Below, one piece after another: positions 7,263 to 14,949 of a stretch of DNA of 18,661 bases. The notes under the pieces were generated by a model. It saw nothing but the letters and a program-made list of their open reading frames with translations, did no database searches and had not been told where the DNA came from. This DNA comes from an uncultured Collinsella sp. (GTDB lineage: Bacteria; Actinomycetota; Coriobacteriia; Coriobacteriales; Coriobacteriaceae): contig UQIG01000040.1 in NCBI GenBank assembly GCA_900541135.1, forward strand, positions 1-18,661, in the 5' to 3' direction. A program made the position numbers and the translations under genes. Each line of letters begins with the position of its first letter. Position 1 is the stretch's first letter.

Positions 7263-9026
7263 ATGGCAGATTCCACCACCGATTACAACAATCTAGATCC
7301 CTTGGGTGACGAGGCGGCGGTTGTCGATGAGGTCGATGCCGTCGTCTCGGGCGCTCGCAAGAAGCCGCGCGCTGTCGATATGGTCCCCGAGGAGCCCGAC
7401 GCGATGGCGCCGGACGAGGAATACCAGCTCACGCCGGCGGGTCGTCGCGAACGCATTGGACAGATTGTTCGCCTGGTCAAAAAGTACCGCGTGTGGGATA
7501 ACCTCACGCCGGTTCGTTTGCGCCGCCTGCTCGAGGAACTCGGCCCCATGTTCGTCAAGATGGGGCAGATTCTGGCCAACCGGTCCGAGATTCTGCCGCA
7601 GCGCTTTTGCGACGAGCTGCGTCGTCTGCGCTCCGACGTGGAGCCGGTGCCGTACGAGGTCGTACTCAGCTGTCTGGAAGAAGAATACGGCCTGCGCCTG
7701 GGGAAGATGTTCGATGCGATCGACCCCAATCCGCTTGGTAGCGCATCGCTCGCGCAGGTGCACCGCGCTCGTCTGGTGACGGGCGAGGACGTGGCCGTCA
7801 AGGTGCAGCGCCCCGGTGCGCAACAGGTTATGGCACAGGACATCGATATCATCCGCTCGGTGGTGCGTATCGTTTCCAAGTTCGTCAACACCGATCAATT
7901 CGTTGACCTGCACGGCGTAGTCGAGGAGTTGTGGACCTCGTTTCGCGAGGAGACCAACTTTTTGGCCGAGGCCAAAAACCTCAACGACTTCTACGAGTTC
8001 CATAAGAGCGTTCATGGCGTGACGTGCCCTAAATCCTATCTGGACCTGTGCACCGAGCACGTGGTGGTTATGGATTACGTCGACGGCATTTCGATCGCCG
8101 ATCCTGAACGCTTGGTGGCCGAGGGCTATGACTTGGAAAAGATCGGTGCCGCGATTGTCGAGGACTACTCGACGCAGGTGCTCGATGACGGCTTTTTCCA
8201 TGCCGACCCGCATGCGGGAAACATCATCCTCAAGGACGGCATCGTTTACTTTATCGACTTGGGCATGGTCGGACGCATGTCGAGCCACGACCGCGGCATC
8301 GTCAAGGACATGATTTTCGCCGTGGCCGAGGGTGACGTGCCCAAGCTCAAGGATTCGCTCATGCGCTTTGCCGTGACGCGCGGCGATTCGGCTGAGCTCG
8401 ATCATTCGGCCTTTTTGTCCGACTTGGACTTTATTGTTGCCGACTTTGCCGGGCTCGACCTTAAAGACCTGGATATCGGCGAGTTTTTGACCTCGCTGCT
8501 AAACCTGGCGCGCAAAAACGATGTTGAGCTGCCGAGCGTGGTGACGATGTTCGCGCGCGGCATGGTGACGCTCGAGGGCCTGCTGACCGAGTACATGCCC
8601 AACGTCAACATGATCCAGATCATCCAGACGCACATCAAAAACGAGAAGAGCACCTATGCGCGCGTGCGTGATATGGGACGCGATCTTGCCGCGAGCAGCT
8701 ATCGCGCGGCAAAAGGCTCGCTCGAGGCGGCCGAGTATCTGGGCTTGGCTTCGCGTATGCTCACGCGCGGTCAGCTTAAGGTGAACACGCAGATCATGAG
8801 CAGCGATAAGGCGCTGCGACAGCTGGGCGGAATTATCGACCGTATGTCGATGGCAATTGTGATCGCCGGTCTGTTTATCGGTTCGTCGGTGGTGTACTAC
8901 GCGCGCATCGAACCGGTTGTGTTTGGTATCCCGGTCATTGGCTTTTTGGGCTACGTGAGCGCACTGGTGCTGGCGCTGATGTTGGGCCGCAATATCTGGC
9001 TCAACAGCCACGGCGGCAAGCACTAG
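7263..9026 (+). CDS. ABC1/UbiB-family (AarF/COQ8-like) atypical kinase
   Basis: The 587-residue protein has all UbiB-family marks in order: KMGQ (99-102, the KxGQ motif), GSASLAQVH (159-167, the Ala-rich nucleotide loop), VAVK with Lys180, EETNFLAEAKN, VVVMDYVDG, HADPHAGNI (313-321) and the metal-binding IDLG (Asp332). Two membrane helices at about 530-547 and 554-577 end the protein. These proteins are ATPases/kinase-like factors that support quinone or membrane-lipid metabolism at the membrane. No quinone gene lies nearby, so the client here is unknown. The first 50 residues are acidic and probably disordered. No clear Shine-Dalgarno precedes ATG 7263; translation probably depends on the gene 8 bases upstream. 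A terminator at 9078-9106 ends the unit. Confidence 0.9.
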   Translation: MADSTTDYNNLDPLGDEAAVVDEVDAVVSGARKKPRAVDMVPEEPDAMAPDEEYQLTPAGRRERIGQIVRLVKKYRVWDNLTPVRLRRLLEELGPMFVKMGQILANRSEILPQRFCDELRRLRSDVEPVPYEVVLSCLEEEYGLRLGKMFDAIDPNPLGSASLAQVHRARLVTGEDVAVKVQRPGAQQVMAQDIDIIRSVVRIVSKFVNTDQFVDLHGVVEELWTSFREETNFLAEAKNLNDFYEFHKSVHGVTCPKSYLDLCTEHVVVMDYVDGISIADPERLVAEGYDLEKIGAAIVEDYSTQVLDDGFFHADPHAGNIILKDGIVYFIDLGMVGRMSSHDRGIVKDMIFAVAEGDVPKLKDSLMRFAVTRGDSAELDHSAFLSDLDFIVADFAGLDLKDLDIGEFLTSLLNLARKNDVELPSVVTMFARGMVTLEGLLTEYMPNVNMIQIIQTHIKNEKSTYARVRDMGRDLAASSYRAAKGSLEAAEYLGLASRMLTRGQLKVNTQIMSSDKALRQLGGIIDRMSMAIVIAGLFIGSSVVYYARIEPVVFGIPVIGFLGYVSALVLALMLGRNIWLNSHGGKH

Positions 9027-9077
9027 AGGCTGCGACCGTCACCGCATTTTCCTATCGCAAACAATAGCTTTTACCTT

Positions 9078-9106
9078 GGGCTTCGCCTGCGCGCGAGGCC
9101 CTTTTT
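9078..9106 (+). terminator. Rho-independent terminator of the phasin-like/UbiB operon
   Basis: GGGCTTCGC (9078-9086) pairs with GCGAGGCCC (9093-9101), with one wobble, around a six-base loop, followed directly by TTTTT. It lies 51 bases past the kinase stop and 34 bases before the riboswitch. Confidence 0.85.
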
Positions 9107-9132
9107 GCGTGATACCATATCGACGGTAATAA
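9105..9132 (+). promoter_or_regulatory. Candidate promoter for the riboswitch-led operon
   Basis: TTGCGT (9105-9110) and TAATAA (9127-9132) are 16 bases apart. The implied start near 9139 coincides with the first paired bases of the riboswitch. Both boxes are degenerate, so the call rests mainly on position. Confidence 0.35.
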
Positions 9133-9139
9133 TCGATGG

Positions 9140-9325
9140 CCTAGATGGTGGTGCGGAGACGCACGAATGCGCGGTTTTCCTGCGCGTTTGGGAGAATCGG
9201 GGTGCAAGTCCCCGGCTGTACCAGTAACCGTAATTCCTCTTGGCTCGGGATGTTCGCGTCGCAGATCGGACGGCGCGCCTGAGCCGTTAAGGTTAAGTCG
9301 GATCGCCTCCCATCTTGCACGTTGC
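9140..9325 (+). ncRNA. Cobalamin riboswitch
   Basis: The conserved core of the cobalamin riboswitch is readable: GGGAGAATCGGGGTGCAAG at 9190-9208, then TCCCCGGCTGTACC and AGTAACCGTAA, and near the 3' end GTTAAGTCGGATCGCC. GATGG (9144-9148) can pair with CCATC (9310-9314) as the closing helix. Members of this class bind adenosyl- or other cobalamins and usually lower expression of B12 uptake or B12-related genes when the vitamin is plentiful. Between the aptamer and the gene there is a hairpin (9316-9349) but no T-run, so control is more likely at translation than by termination. CCTCCC at 9306-9311 can pair with GGAGGG at 9359-9364, next to the Shine-Dalgarno, a possible expression switch. 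Confidence 0.88.
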
Positions 9326-9377
9326 CGCGGCGTATGCCGCCGGTGTGCATAGGGCTCTGGAGGGAAGGAGGACCCCG

Positions 9378-12300
9378 ATGGGGGAACTCGAGCGCAACAT
9401 GCGCGATGACGTGGGGCAGCCTCAAGGCAACGCTCCAAGTACAGACAATGGGGGACAATTGGATATGTTTGAGGACGAGCGCGAGCGCGCCTCGTTGCAT
9501 CGCCGTGGCGCGATTGCACGCGGTGTAGCCAAGCGCGGCCTGGTGGCATTCCTGGCCTTCGCGATGGCCTTTGGCACCACGCCGGCTCAGCTGTGGGCCG
9601 AGGGCGCCGAGGGCATTGCCGAGGCTGTGGCTCAGGCTGCGACGCCGGGCGAGGACGCAGCGCTTGCGGGCGGTACCGCCGAGCAGAGCGGCACCGAGGT
9701 CTCGGATTCCGAGGGCGCGCCTGCAGCTAGTGCCGCCACAACAGAGGCAGCAACTGGCGACGAAGGCTCGGCGACGGGGGAGAGCCCTGCTACGAGCGAG
9801 CAGTCTTCGACGGCATCCGCTGGCCAAGCAGGATCTGCCGCCGCGACTGCCGTCCAGACAGAGAACCCGACAGAAACCGGCGATGTCGCCAAGAAGCAGG
9901 TCGAGGTCTCGTTCTCGATTATCGGCACCGATGCTGACGGCAAGGCTCAGACCTGGGTGGCACCTACGCAGCTCAAGCTCGACGAGGGCGCGACGGCTGC
10001 GGATGCCTTCATTAAGCTGCAGGAGAAGACGGGCTTCAAGGCGAAGTACGAACCGAACACGGCATACGGTTTCTACCTCGAAAGCATCACATCCCCGAGC
10101 GATGGTCGCACGCTTGCCTACGATCCGACGACTTATGCCTTCTGGCAGCTGTTCGTCGACGGCGCGTCTTCCTCGGTTGGCGCGAGCAGCGTCAAGCTCA
10201 GCCAGGGGCAGAAGATTGAGTTTGCCTATACGGCTGGTAGCTCGTCCCCTGTCGTTAAGGACCAGGTTGCCGCAAATGTGACCGTCATTGGTCGCGATGC
10301 CCAGGGCAAGACTCAGACTTGGGTCGATAATGCGCAGTATGTGGTGACGTCCGGTTCGAGCGCGCTTGATCTTACGAAGGTCGCACTCGAGGCGAACGAC
10401 ATTGACGCCGTTGCTGCGGGCTCCTTCATTCTGAGCCTTAAGTACAACGGTGTTGAGCTGGGTACGCCCCAAGATTATTCGACCTATTGGCAGCTGTTCA
10501 TCAACGGCAAGTCGAGTGACTATACGGCGGACAATGTCACCATCCATGCCGGCGATACCGTCACGTGGTTCTACGGTGGCTGGGGCGATCAGTTGCCGTC
10601 CGATTCTGTCCATGCTTCTGTTCAGGTTCTCGGTAAGGACAAGGACGGCAAGCAGCAGGTTTGGGCTTCGACGGGTCAGACGAGTCTCAAGGCAGGCTCC
10701 ACTGCCAAGGATCTCCTTGAGCAGGTCGGCCTTACTCTCGATGCTGGCGAATCGTCTTGGGGCTGGTTCCTCAACGGCATTTATTCGCCCTTCGATGGTA
10801 AGTCCTATTGTGGCTATGATGCTGCGACCAATAGCTATTGGCGCTTCTACGTAAATGGCAAGTTCGCCGACGTTGGCGCCGGTGCCTACAAGCTCCAGGA
10901 GGGTGACGCCGTCACCTTTATGTATGGTGCTGACGCCGATGCCCTCCCCGGTCAGGTGCTTGGATCCGCCGATGTTATCGGTCCCGATGTCAACGGGAAC
11001 AATACGCGTTGGGGCACTGCAAGCAATGTTTCTCTGCCCGAAGGCTCCACGGCCCAGAACCTTATTGAGGCAGTTCTGAAGGCCAAGGGCGTTGCGTACA
11101 ACGGCTCCCAGAGTGGTGAGTACTGGTTCCTGAATTCCATTACTTCGCCGTTCGATCACAAGCCGTATGGTTGGGATGCTGCGACCAATAAATATTGGCA
11201 TCTGTATATCAACGGAGAGCCCTCCTTACTCTGCGCCAATCAGATTACGCTCAAGAGCGGCGATAAGGTCACGCTTGCCTATACCACCGATAATTCGCCC
11301 ATGCCCGATCCCGACAAGATTGTCGTGGATCCGAGCGCGACGACTCCTGATTGGGATGCCGAGTGGGCCGGCTACGGCAACAGTGGCAACGGTTCGACCG
11401 TAACGGATGCCAAGACGCCTGCGCAGGCCGCCGGTCTTAAGTGGGCCTTCGATTGGAAGGCCGAGTCTGGTCAGCAGTATGCCAACTGCAGCGAGCCTGT
11501 CATTGCTAACGGCTTTGTGTACATCGCGACCGAGAACGAGCTCATTAAGATCGATTCGTCCACGGGCAAAAAGGTTGCCTCTGCGCCGCTTGCCTCCAAG
11601 GTGAGCTATACCTCTCGTCCGATCTATACCAATGGCCTTATCATCGTTCCGCTCAACGGCGGTGCGGTCCAGGCGATTACTGCAGACAAGCTGATCTGCA
11701 AGTGGCTGACGCCTGGTTTGACGGACTTGACGCAGAGCTCCTGCACCGTCGTTTCGGACGGCGAGTACGTCTATGTAGGCACGGTCGATATTTCGTATGA
11801 CGAGAATTACAACGCGACCTACGGCAACGGCTCCTTTGCACGCATTAAGATTGCCACGGGCGAAGTTTCTTGGCAGAACATCGACCCTGCCGAGGGCTAT
11901 TACTGGACTGGTGCGGCTTTGACGGATAAGTATGCCATCGTTCCTACGAGCGCGGGCACGCTTAAGTGCATTGATAAGACGACGGGCGATGTTGTTTCGA
12001 CCATGAAGCTCGGCGCTCTCGCGAACGCCGACTGTGTCGCCGATCCGTCCAATGGTTCGACCTTCTATCAGATGACGCACGATGGAAAGCTCCATGTGAT
12101 TTCGCTTTCGGCGAAGGGCGTACTGAGCGAGCGGAAGACGGTCGACCTGGGCCTTACGAATAATCTGAGCGCCCCTGCGGTGTCTGGTGACAATCTGATT
12201 GTCGGTGGGCAGACGGCTACTGGCTCTGCTCTGTCTTTCTATAATCTGAAGACTGGTAAGACCACGATGGTCACCGCTGCCGACGGTAAAGAACTGCGGG

Positions 12301-13271
12301 CCGGGTTTAACGGTATTGCTGCTACTCCGCTGGTGAGTGTTCAGGGCGGCAAGACCTATGTGTATTTCACCGTTAACAGCGCGGATAGCAAGGATTACGT
12401 CAACTACTCTGCTGGTGGTGGCGTGTATCGCTATACGCTCGGCGATGCAGAGGCGACGCAGATTTATGATGCGGCTGGCCATTACCAGAACTGCGACTCT
12501 CCGGTCATTGCCGATGCATCTGGCAACCTGTACTACATCAATGACTCGGGCACGCTGTTCAAGTTGGGGGCCGTTGAGTCTTGGACGGTTGCCTTTAATT
12601 CCAACGGCGGGTCTGCTTGCGACACTAAGTTTGTTGCTACGGCCGATGGCAAGCTGGTCAAGCCGGCCGATCCGACGCGCGATGGCTACGATTTCGGCGG
12701 TTGGTATACCGATGAGGCTTGCATGCAGGCGTATGACTTTAGCACGCCGGTGACGGCCGATCTGACGCTGTATGCCAAGTGGACCAAGAATGCCGTTAAC
12801 CCTGGCGGCAATGGCGGCGCTGGTTCGAATGGCGGCGGTTCTGGTACCGGTGCTGGTTCCGGCACTGGCGCTGGCACAGGCTCCGGCTCCGGCACGAAGG
12901 GCCAACAGGCTGGCGGCGCTGTCGCCCCGGGTCATAAGCCGACGACCAAGACGACGGTGTCGATCAAGACCGAGACCAAGGACAACAAGTCCGACAAGAA
13001 GGACTCCGATAAGTCCGATAAGAAGGACGAGAAGAAGTCTGACAAGAAGTCTGACAGGAAGGACGGCACGTCCGACAAGAAGTCCGATTCCAAGTCCGAT
13101 ACGGGTGCTGTTTCCACGACCACTGCTAAGAAGTCCTCTAGTGCTTCCGAGCAGGAGACTGGCACCAATCCGCTCGCCATCGTTGGCATCGCCGCCGGCG
13201 TGATTGGCCTCGCGCTCATCGCCGTCTTCGTGCTGACCAAGCGCGGCAAGGGTGACGGTAATGCCCGATAA
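9378..13271 (+). CDS. Riboswitch-controlled surface protein: four DUF4430 (transcobalamin-like) domains, beta-propeller, InlB-type repeat, C-terminal anchor
   Basis: The 1297-residue protein starts at ATG 9378, 6 bases after AAGGAGG. A signal peptide with an unusually long N-region lies at about 45-75 (GLVAFLAFAMAFGTTPAQLWA). Four DUF4430 domains (PF14478, the fold of the transcobalamin/intrinsic-factor C-terminal domain) span about 175-285, 299-397, 411-515 and 529-633; three carry the FYLESITSP/WFLNGIYSP/WFLNSITSP motif, and all show W-L-F/Y-x-G-type strands such as YWQLFINGKSS. A PQQ-like beta-propeller follows (about 670-1066; blades such as PVIANGFVYIATENELIKI), then an InlB-type repeat (1069-1137, FGGWYTDEAC to LYAKWTK), a Gly/Ser linker, a Lys/Asp/Ser stalk (1198-1246) and a membrane helix with RGK tail (1264-1297). 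No LPXTG is present. With the upstream riboswitch, surface corrinoid binding is inferred, not shown. Confidence 0.88.
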   Translation: MGELERNMRDDVGQPQGNAPSTDNGGQLDMFEDERERASLHRRGAIARGVAKRGLVAFLAFAMAFGTTPAQLWAEGAEGIAEAVAQAATPGEDAALAGGTAEQSGTEVSDSEGAPAASAATTEAATGDEGSATGESPATSEQSSTASAGQAGSAAATAVQTENPTETGDVAKKQVEVSFSIIGTDADGKAQTWVAPTQLKLDEGATAADAFIKLQEKTGFKAKYEPNTAYGFYLESITSPSDGRTLAYDPTTYAFWQLFVDGASSSVGASSVKLSQGQKIEFAYTAGSSSPVVKDQVAANVTVIGRDAQGKTQTWVDNAQYVVTSGSSALDLTKVALEANDIDAVAAGSFILSLKYNGVELGTPQDYSTYWQLFINGKSSDYTADNVTIHAGDTVTWFYGGWGDQLPSDSVHASVQVLGKDKDGKQQVWASTGQTSLKAGSTAKDLLEQVGLTLDAGESSWGWFLNGIYSPFDGKSYCGYDAATNSYWRFYVNGKFADVGAGAYKLQEGDAVTFMYGADADALPGQVLGSADVIGPDVNGNNTRWGTASNVSLPEGSTAQNLIEAVLKAKGVAYNGSQSGEYWFLNSITSPFDHKPYGWDAATNKYWHLYINGEPSLLCANQITLKSGDKVTLAYTTDNSPMPDPDKIVVDPSATTPDWDAEWAGYGNSGNGSTVTDAKTPAQAAGLKWAFDWKAESGQQYANCSEPVIANGFVYIATENELIKIDSSTGKKVASAPLASKVSYTSRPIYTNGLIIVPLNGGAVQAITADKLICKWLTPGLTDLTQSSCTVVSDGEYVYVGTVDISYDENYNATYGNGSFARIKIATGEVSWQNIDPAEGYYWTGAALTDKYAIVPTSAGTLKCIDKTTGDVVSTMKLGALANADCVADPSNGSTFYQMTHDGKLHVISLSAKGVLSERKTVDLGLTNNLSAPAVSGDNLIVGGQTATGSALSFYNLKTGKTTMVTAADGKELRAGFNGIAATPLVSVQGGKTYVYFTVNSADSKDYVNYSAGGGVYRYTLGDAEATQIYDAAGHYQNCDSPVIADASGNLYYINDSGTLFKLGAVESWTVAFNSNGGSACDTKFVATADGKLVKPADPTRDGYDFGGWYTDEACMQAYDFSTPVTADLTLYAKWTKNAVNPGGNGGAGSNGGGSGTGAGSGTGAGTGSGSGTKGQQAGGAVAPGHKPTTKTTVSIKTETKDNKSDKKDSDKSDKKDEKKSDKKSDRKDGTSDKKSDSKSDTGAVSTTTAKKSSSASEQETGTNPLAIVGIAAGVIGLALIAVFVLTKRGKGDGNAR

Positions 13272-14163
13272 GCCCAAGGAGACCAGCGGGCAACAGCCCG
13301 ACTCCTCGTTTATCCAGCTCGATGATCCAAAGCAAAAGGGCGCCGCTTCGGCGGCGTCCACCTCTCGTCGCAAGGCGCTCCTCGGCGTTCTGACTGCTGC
13401 ATGCACCATTCTGATCGTCGTCTCGCTGGGTTTCGTCCATCCTTCCACAAGCGGTGCCTGGTCCATCGACTGGATCATTCAGACCGTGACGGGGGAGAGC
13501 GTCGTCACCAAGGACACCAAGGCGTCTGGCTCGACTACGACTTCGGGCGAGGCCAGTTCCAAGGATTCCAAGTCATCGAATGACGCAAAAGATGAGTCCA
13601 AGGGTTCGAACGACGACAAGGACGATTCCGAGTCTTCAAACAAGGAATCGGACAAAAACTCGGATAGCAAGAAGTCCGAGGACCGGGGCGGCAAGAAGTC
13701 TGGCGATAAATCCGCTGCCCAAAATACGGGAGCCAGTGATACTTCCAATGCGTCTGGCGGTGCTTCTTCGGGCGGTGGCCAGTCGTCTGATGGAGCCTCA
13801 TCCTCTAATGGTGGAAACGCCTCCTCGGGCGGCCAGAGCGGCTCACAGGAGTCCAACTACGTTACGGTGACGGTTTCGGTCACATCGAGCGCTGTGGACA
13901 ATCCTGTGTCCTCTGGTGGCACCTTTACCTTTAACGAAGGTGCTACCGTCTACGATGCCCTGTGCGCGCTGGGCCTTTCTGTCAACGCACACGGCTCATC
14001 GTACGGCACGTATGTTTCTGCGATTGGTGGTTTGGCCGAGAAACAGTACGGCGGCACGAGCGGCTGGATGTATTCCGTCAACGGCACAACGCCCATGACG
14101 GCCTGTAGTAACTACGTTCTCTCAAACGGCGACAACGTAGTCTGGTATTACGTTACAGACTAG
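13261..14163 (+). CDS. Membrane-anchored single-DUF4430-domain protein
   Basis: The 300-residue protein has a cytoplasmic N-terminus, one membrane helix (about 39-58, ALLGVLTAACTILIVVSLGF), a long Ser/Asp/Lys/Gly stalk (about 85-198) and a C-terminal DUF4430 domain (201-300; NEGATVYDALCALGL, SGWMYSVNGTTP, SNGDNVVWYYV). The ATG at 13261 overlaps the end of the preceding gene by 11 bases (ATGCCCGATAA), with AAGGGTG seven bases upstream, so the genes are translationally coupled and share the riboswitch. A GTG at 13252 is a less likely start. The anchor is at the opposite end from that of its partner, so both would expose DUF4430 domains outside the cell. A role in capturing or presenting cobalamin together with the larger protein is inferred. 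Two cysteines (Cys235, Cys282) lie in the domain. Confidence 0.85.
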   Translation: MPDKPKETSGQQPDSSFIQLDDPKQKGAASAASTSRRKALLGVLTAACTILIVVSLGFVHPSTSGAWSIDWIIQTVTGESVVTKDTKASGSTTTSGEASSKDSKSSNDAKDESKGSNDDKDDSESSNKESDKNSDSKKSEDRGGKKSGDKSAAQNTGASDTSNASGGASSGGGQSSDGASSSNGGNASSGGQSGSQESNYVTVTVSVTSSAVDNPVSSGGTFTFNEGATVYDALCALGLSVNAHGSSYGTYVSAIGGLAEKQYGGTSGWMYSVNGTTPMTACSNYVLSNGDNVVWYYVTD

Positions 14164-14185
14164 AGGCCTCGACATAGCGCGCCAG

Positions 14186-14223
14186 ACGGGCGGTTCGGAC
14201 CAACATCCGAGCCGCCCGTTTTT
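14186..14223 (+). terminator. Rho-independent terminator of the DUF4430 operon
   Basis: A 14-pair stem (14186-14199 with 14206-14219, one wobble) closes a CCAACA loop and runs into TTTTT. It lies 22 bases past the second DUF4430 gene, so the riboswitch controls just these two genes. Confidence 0.9.
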
Positions 14224-14259
14224 CATGCGAATGGGACTGGATCGCCGGGTCTCTCGGCA

Positions 14260-14296
14260 AACAAAAAACCGGTTGGAACGGGAATTCCAACCGGTT
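14260..14296 (-). terminator. Rho-independent terminator of the first gtrA-family gene
   Basis: AACCGGTTGGAA (14267-14278) pairs perfectly with TTCCAACCGGTT (14285-14296) over 12 bases. On the minus strand it is followed by a T-rich run (TTTTTTGTTT including the last paired bases). It is 27 bases past the stop at 14323 and faces the terminator of the convergent DUF4430 operon. Confidence 0.85.
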
Positions 14297-14322
14297 ATAC
14301 ATTCAAGCAAATAGTGAATCGA

Positions 14323-14730
14323 CTACGACCGTGCGCCCTCGAGGAAGAAGCGGCGGCTGAAGTAGTTGTACCAGGTGACGAGGAATGTGGCGATGGCCTT
14401 CATGGCCTGGTAGCCGATGCTCAAAAACGTGACGCCCACAAACATGTACAGGTCGTTGAGGCCCAGGCCGATCACCGACAGGATGGTGAAGATCGTGAAC
14501 TCGCGCTTGCGGCTCATGCCTTCGCGGTGGTCGAACACGTACTTCATGCTGAGCCAGTAGTTGACCACGACGGACGTGATAAACGAAACCGTGGTGCTCA
14601 TCAAAAAGTCGAGGTGGAACAGCTCGACGAGCGCAATGAGCATGCCCCAGTCGATGCCAAAGGAGATAAGACCCACGACGGCAAACTTGAGGAACTGCTT
14701 GGTATGAGGTTGTGCCAGCGCTTTGCGCAC
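14323..14730 (-). CDS. GtrA-family membrane protein (first of two)
   Basis: The 135-residue protein has four membrane helices and GtrA family (PF04138) motifs: KFAVVGLISFGIDWG, NYWLSMKYVFDH and a C-terminal TWYNYFSRRFFLEG. GtrA proteins are thought to flip or present polyprenyl-phosphate-linked sugars across the membrane for glycosylation of surface polymers; no glycosyltransferase is adjacent here. The start is GTG at 14730; an in-frame stop lies 15 codons upstream with no ATG between, and the Shine-Dalgarno is weak (GGATG). It shares SMKYVF-H-EGMSR-RE with the neighbouring copy, indicating a paralogous pair. The gap to that copy (219 bases) contains the second gene's hairpin, so the two are probably separate transcripts. 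Confidence 0.85.
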   Translation of the reverse strand: MRKALAQPHTKQFLKFAVVGLISFGIDWGMLIALVELFHLDFLMSTTVSFITSVVVNYWLSMKYVFDHREGMSRKREFTIFTILSVIGLGLNDLYMFVGVTFLSIGYQAMKAIATFLVTWYNYFSRRFFLEGARS

Positions 14731-14878
14731 GTAATCACATCCAATGCGTTGATGAATCGAGCAGGGGATACTTTAGATCTTTTGCAAGGGAAACGTAAGG
14801 TCTTTGCCAAGAACTATATGAACTCGCCAAATTTTCAAGAGCTAATCCGCAAACGTTGCAAATCTTCCCGTAAACGAG

Positions 14879-14928
14879 CGGCGCCCACGGACGATACTGC
14901 GCTGAGTGCGCGTCGTCCGTGGGCGCCG
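14879..14928 (-). terminator. Strong hairpin downstream of the second gtrA-family gene
   Basis: CGGCGCCCACGGACGA (14879-14894) pairs perfectly over 16 bases with 14913-14928, and the loop holds a further GCGC/GCGC pairing. It lies 22 bases past the stop at 14950. On the minus strand only GCTCGTTTACG follows, a poor T-run, so it may act as an inefficient terminator or as a 3'-end stabiliser. Confidence 0.65.
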
Positions 14929-14949
14929 TAATGCTGCAGGGGTTTCGAG

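Noticed and set aside
12960..13120. Tandem AAG-TCC-GAC-type repeats, considered as a CRISPR or satellite
   Set aside because: They are the in-frame coding sequence of the Lys/Ser/Asp stalk, with no spacer-repeat structure.
13130..13268. Possible LPXTG sortase signal at the end of the large DUF4430 protein
   Set aside because: The segment before the membrane helix reads EQETGTNPLAIV; no LPXTG-like motif, so a plain membrane anchor is called.
9141..13478. Two very long minus-strand frames (686 and 750 codons)
   Set aside because: Antisense to the DUF4430 proteins; Arg/Leu-rich, no signal or motif. The first also runs across the riboswitch.
14314..14931. 205-codon plus-strand frame
   Set aside because: Covers a gtrA-family gene in antisense and the terminator-like hairpin; no ribosome binding site.
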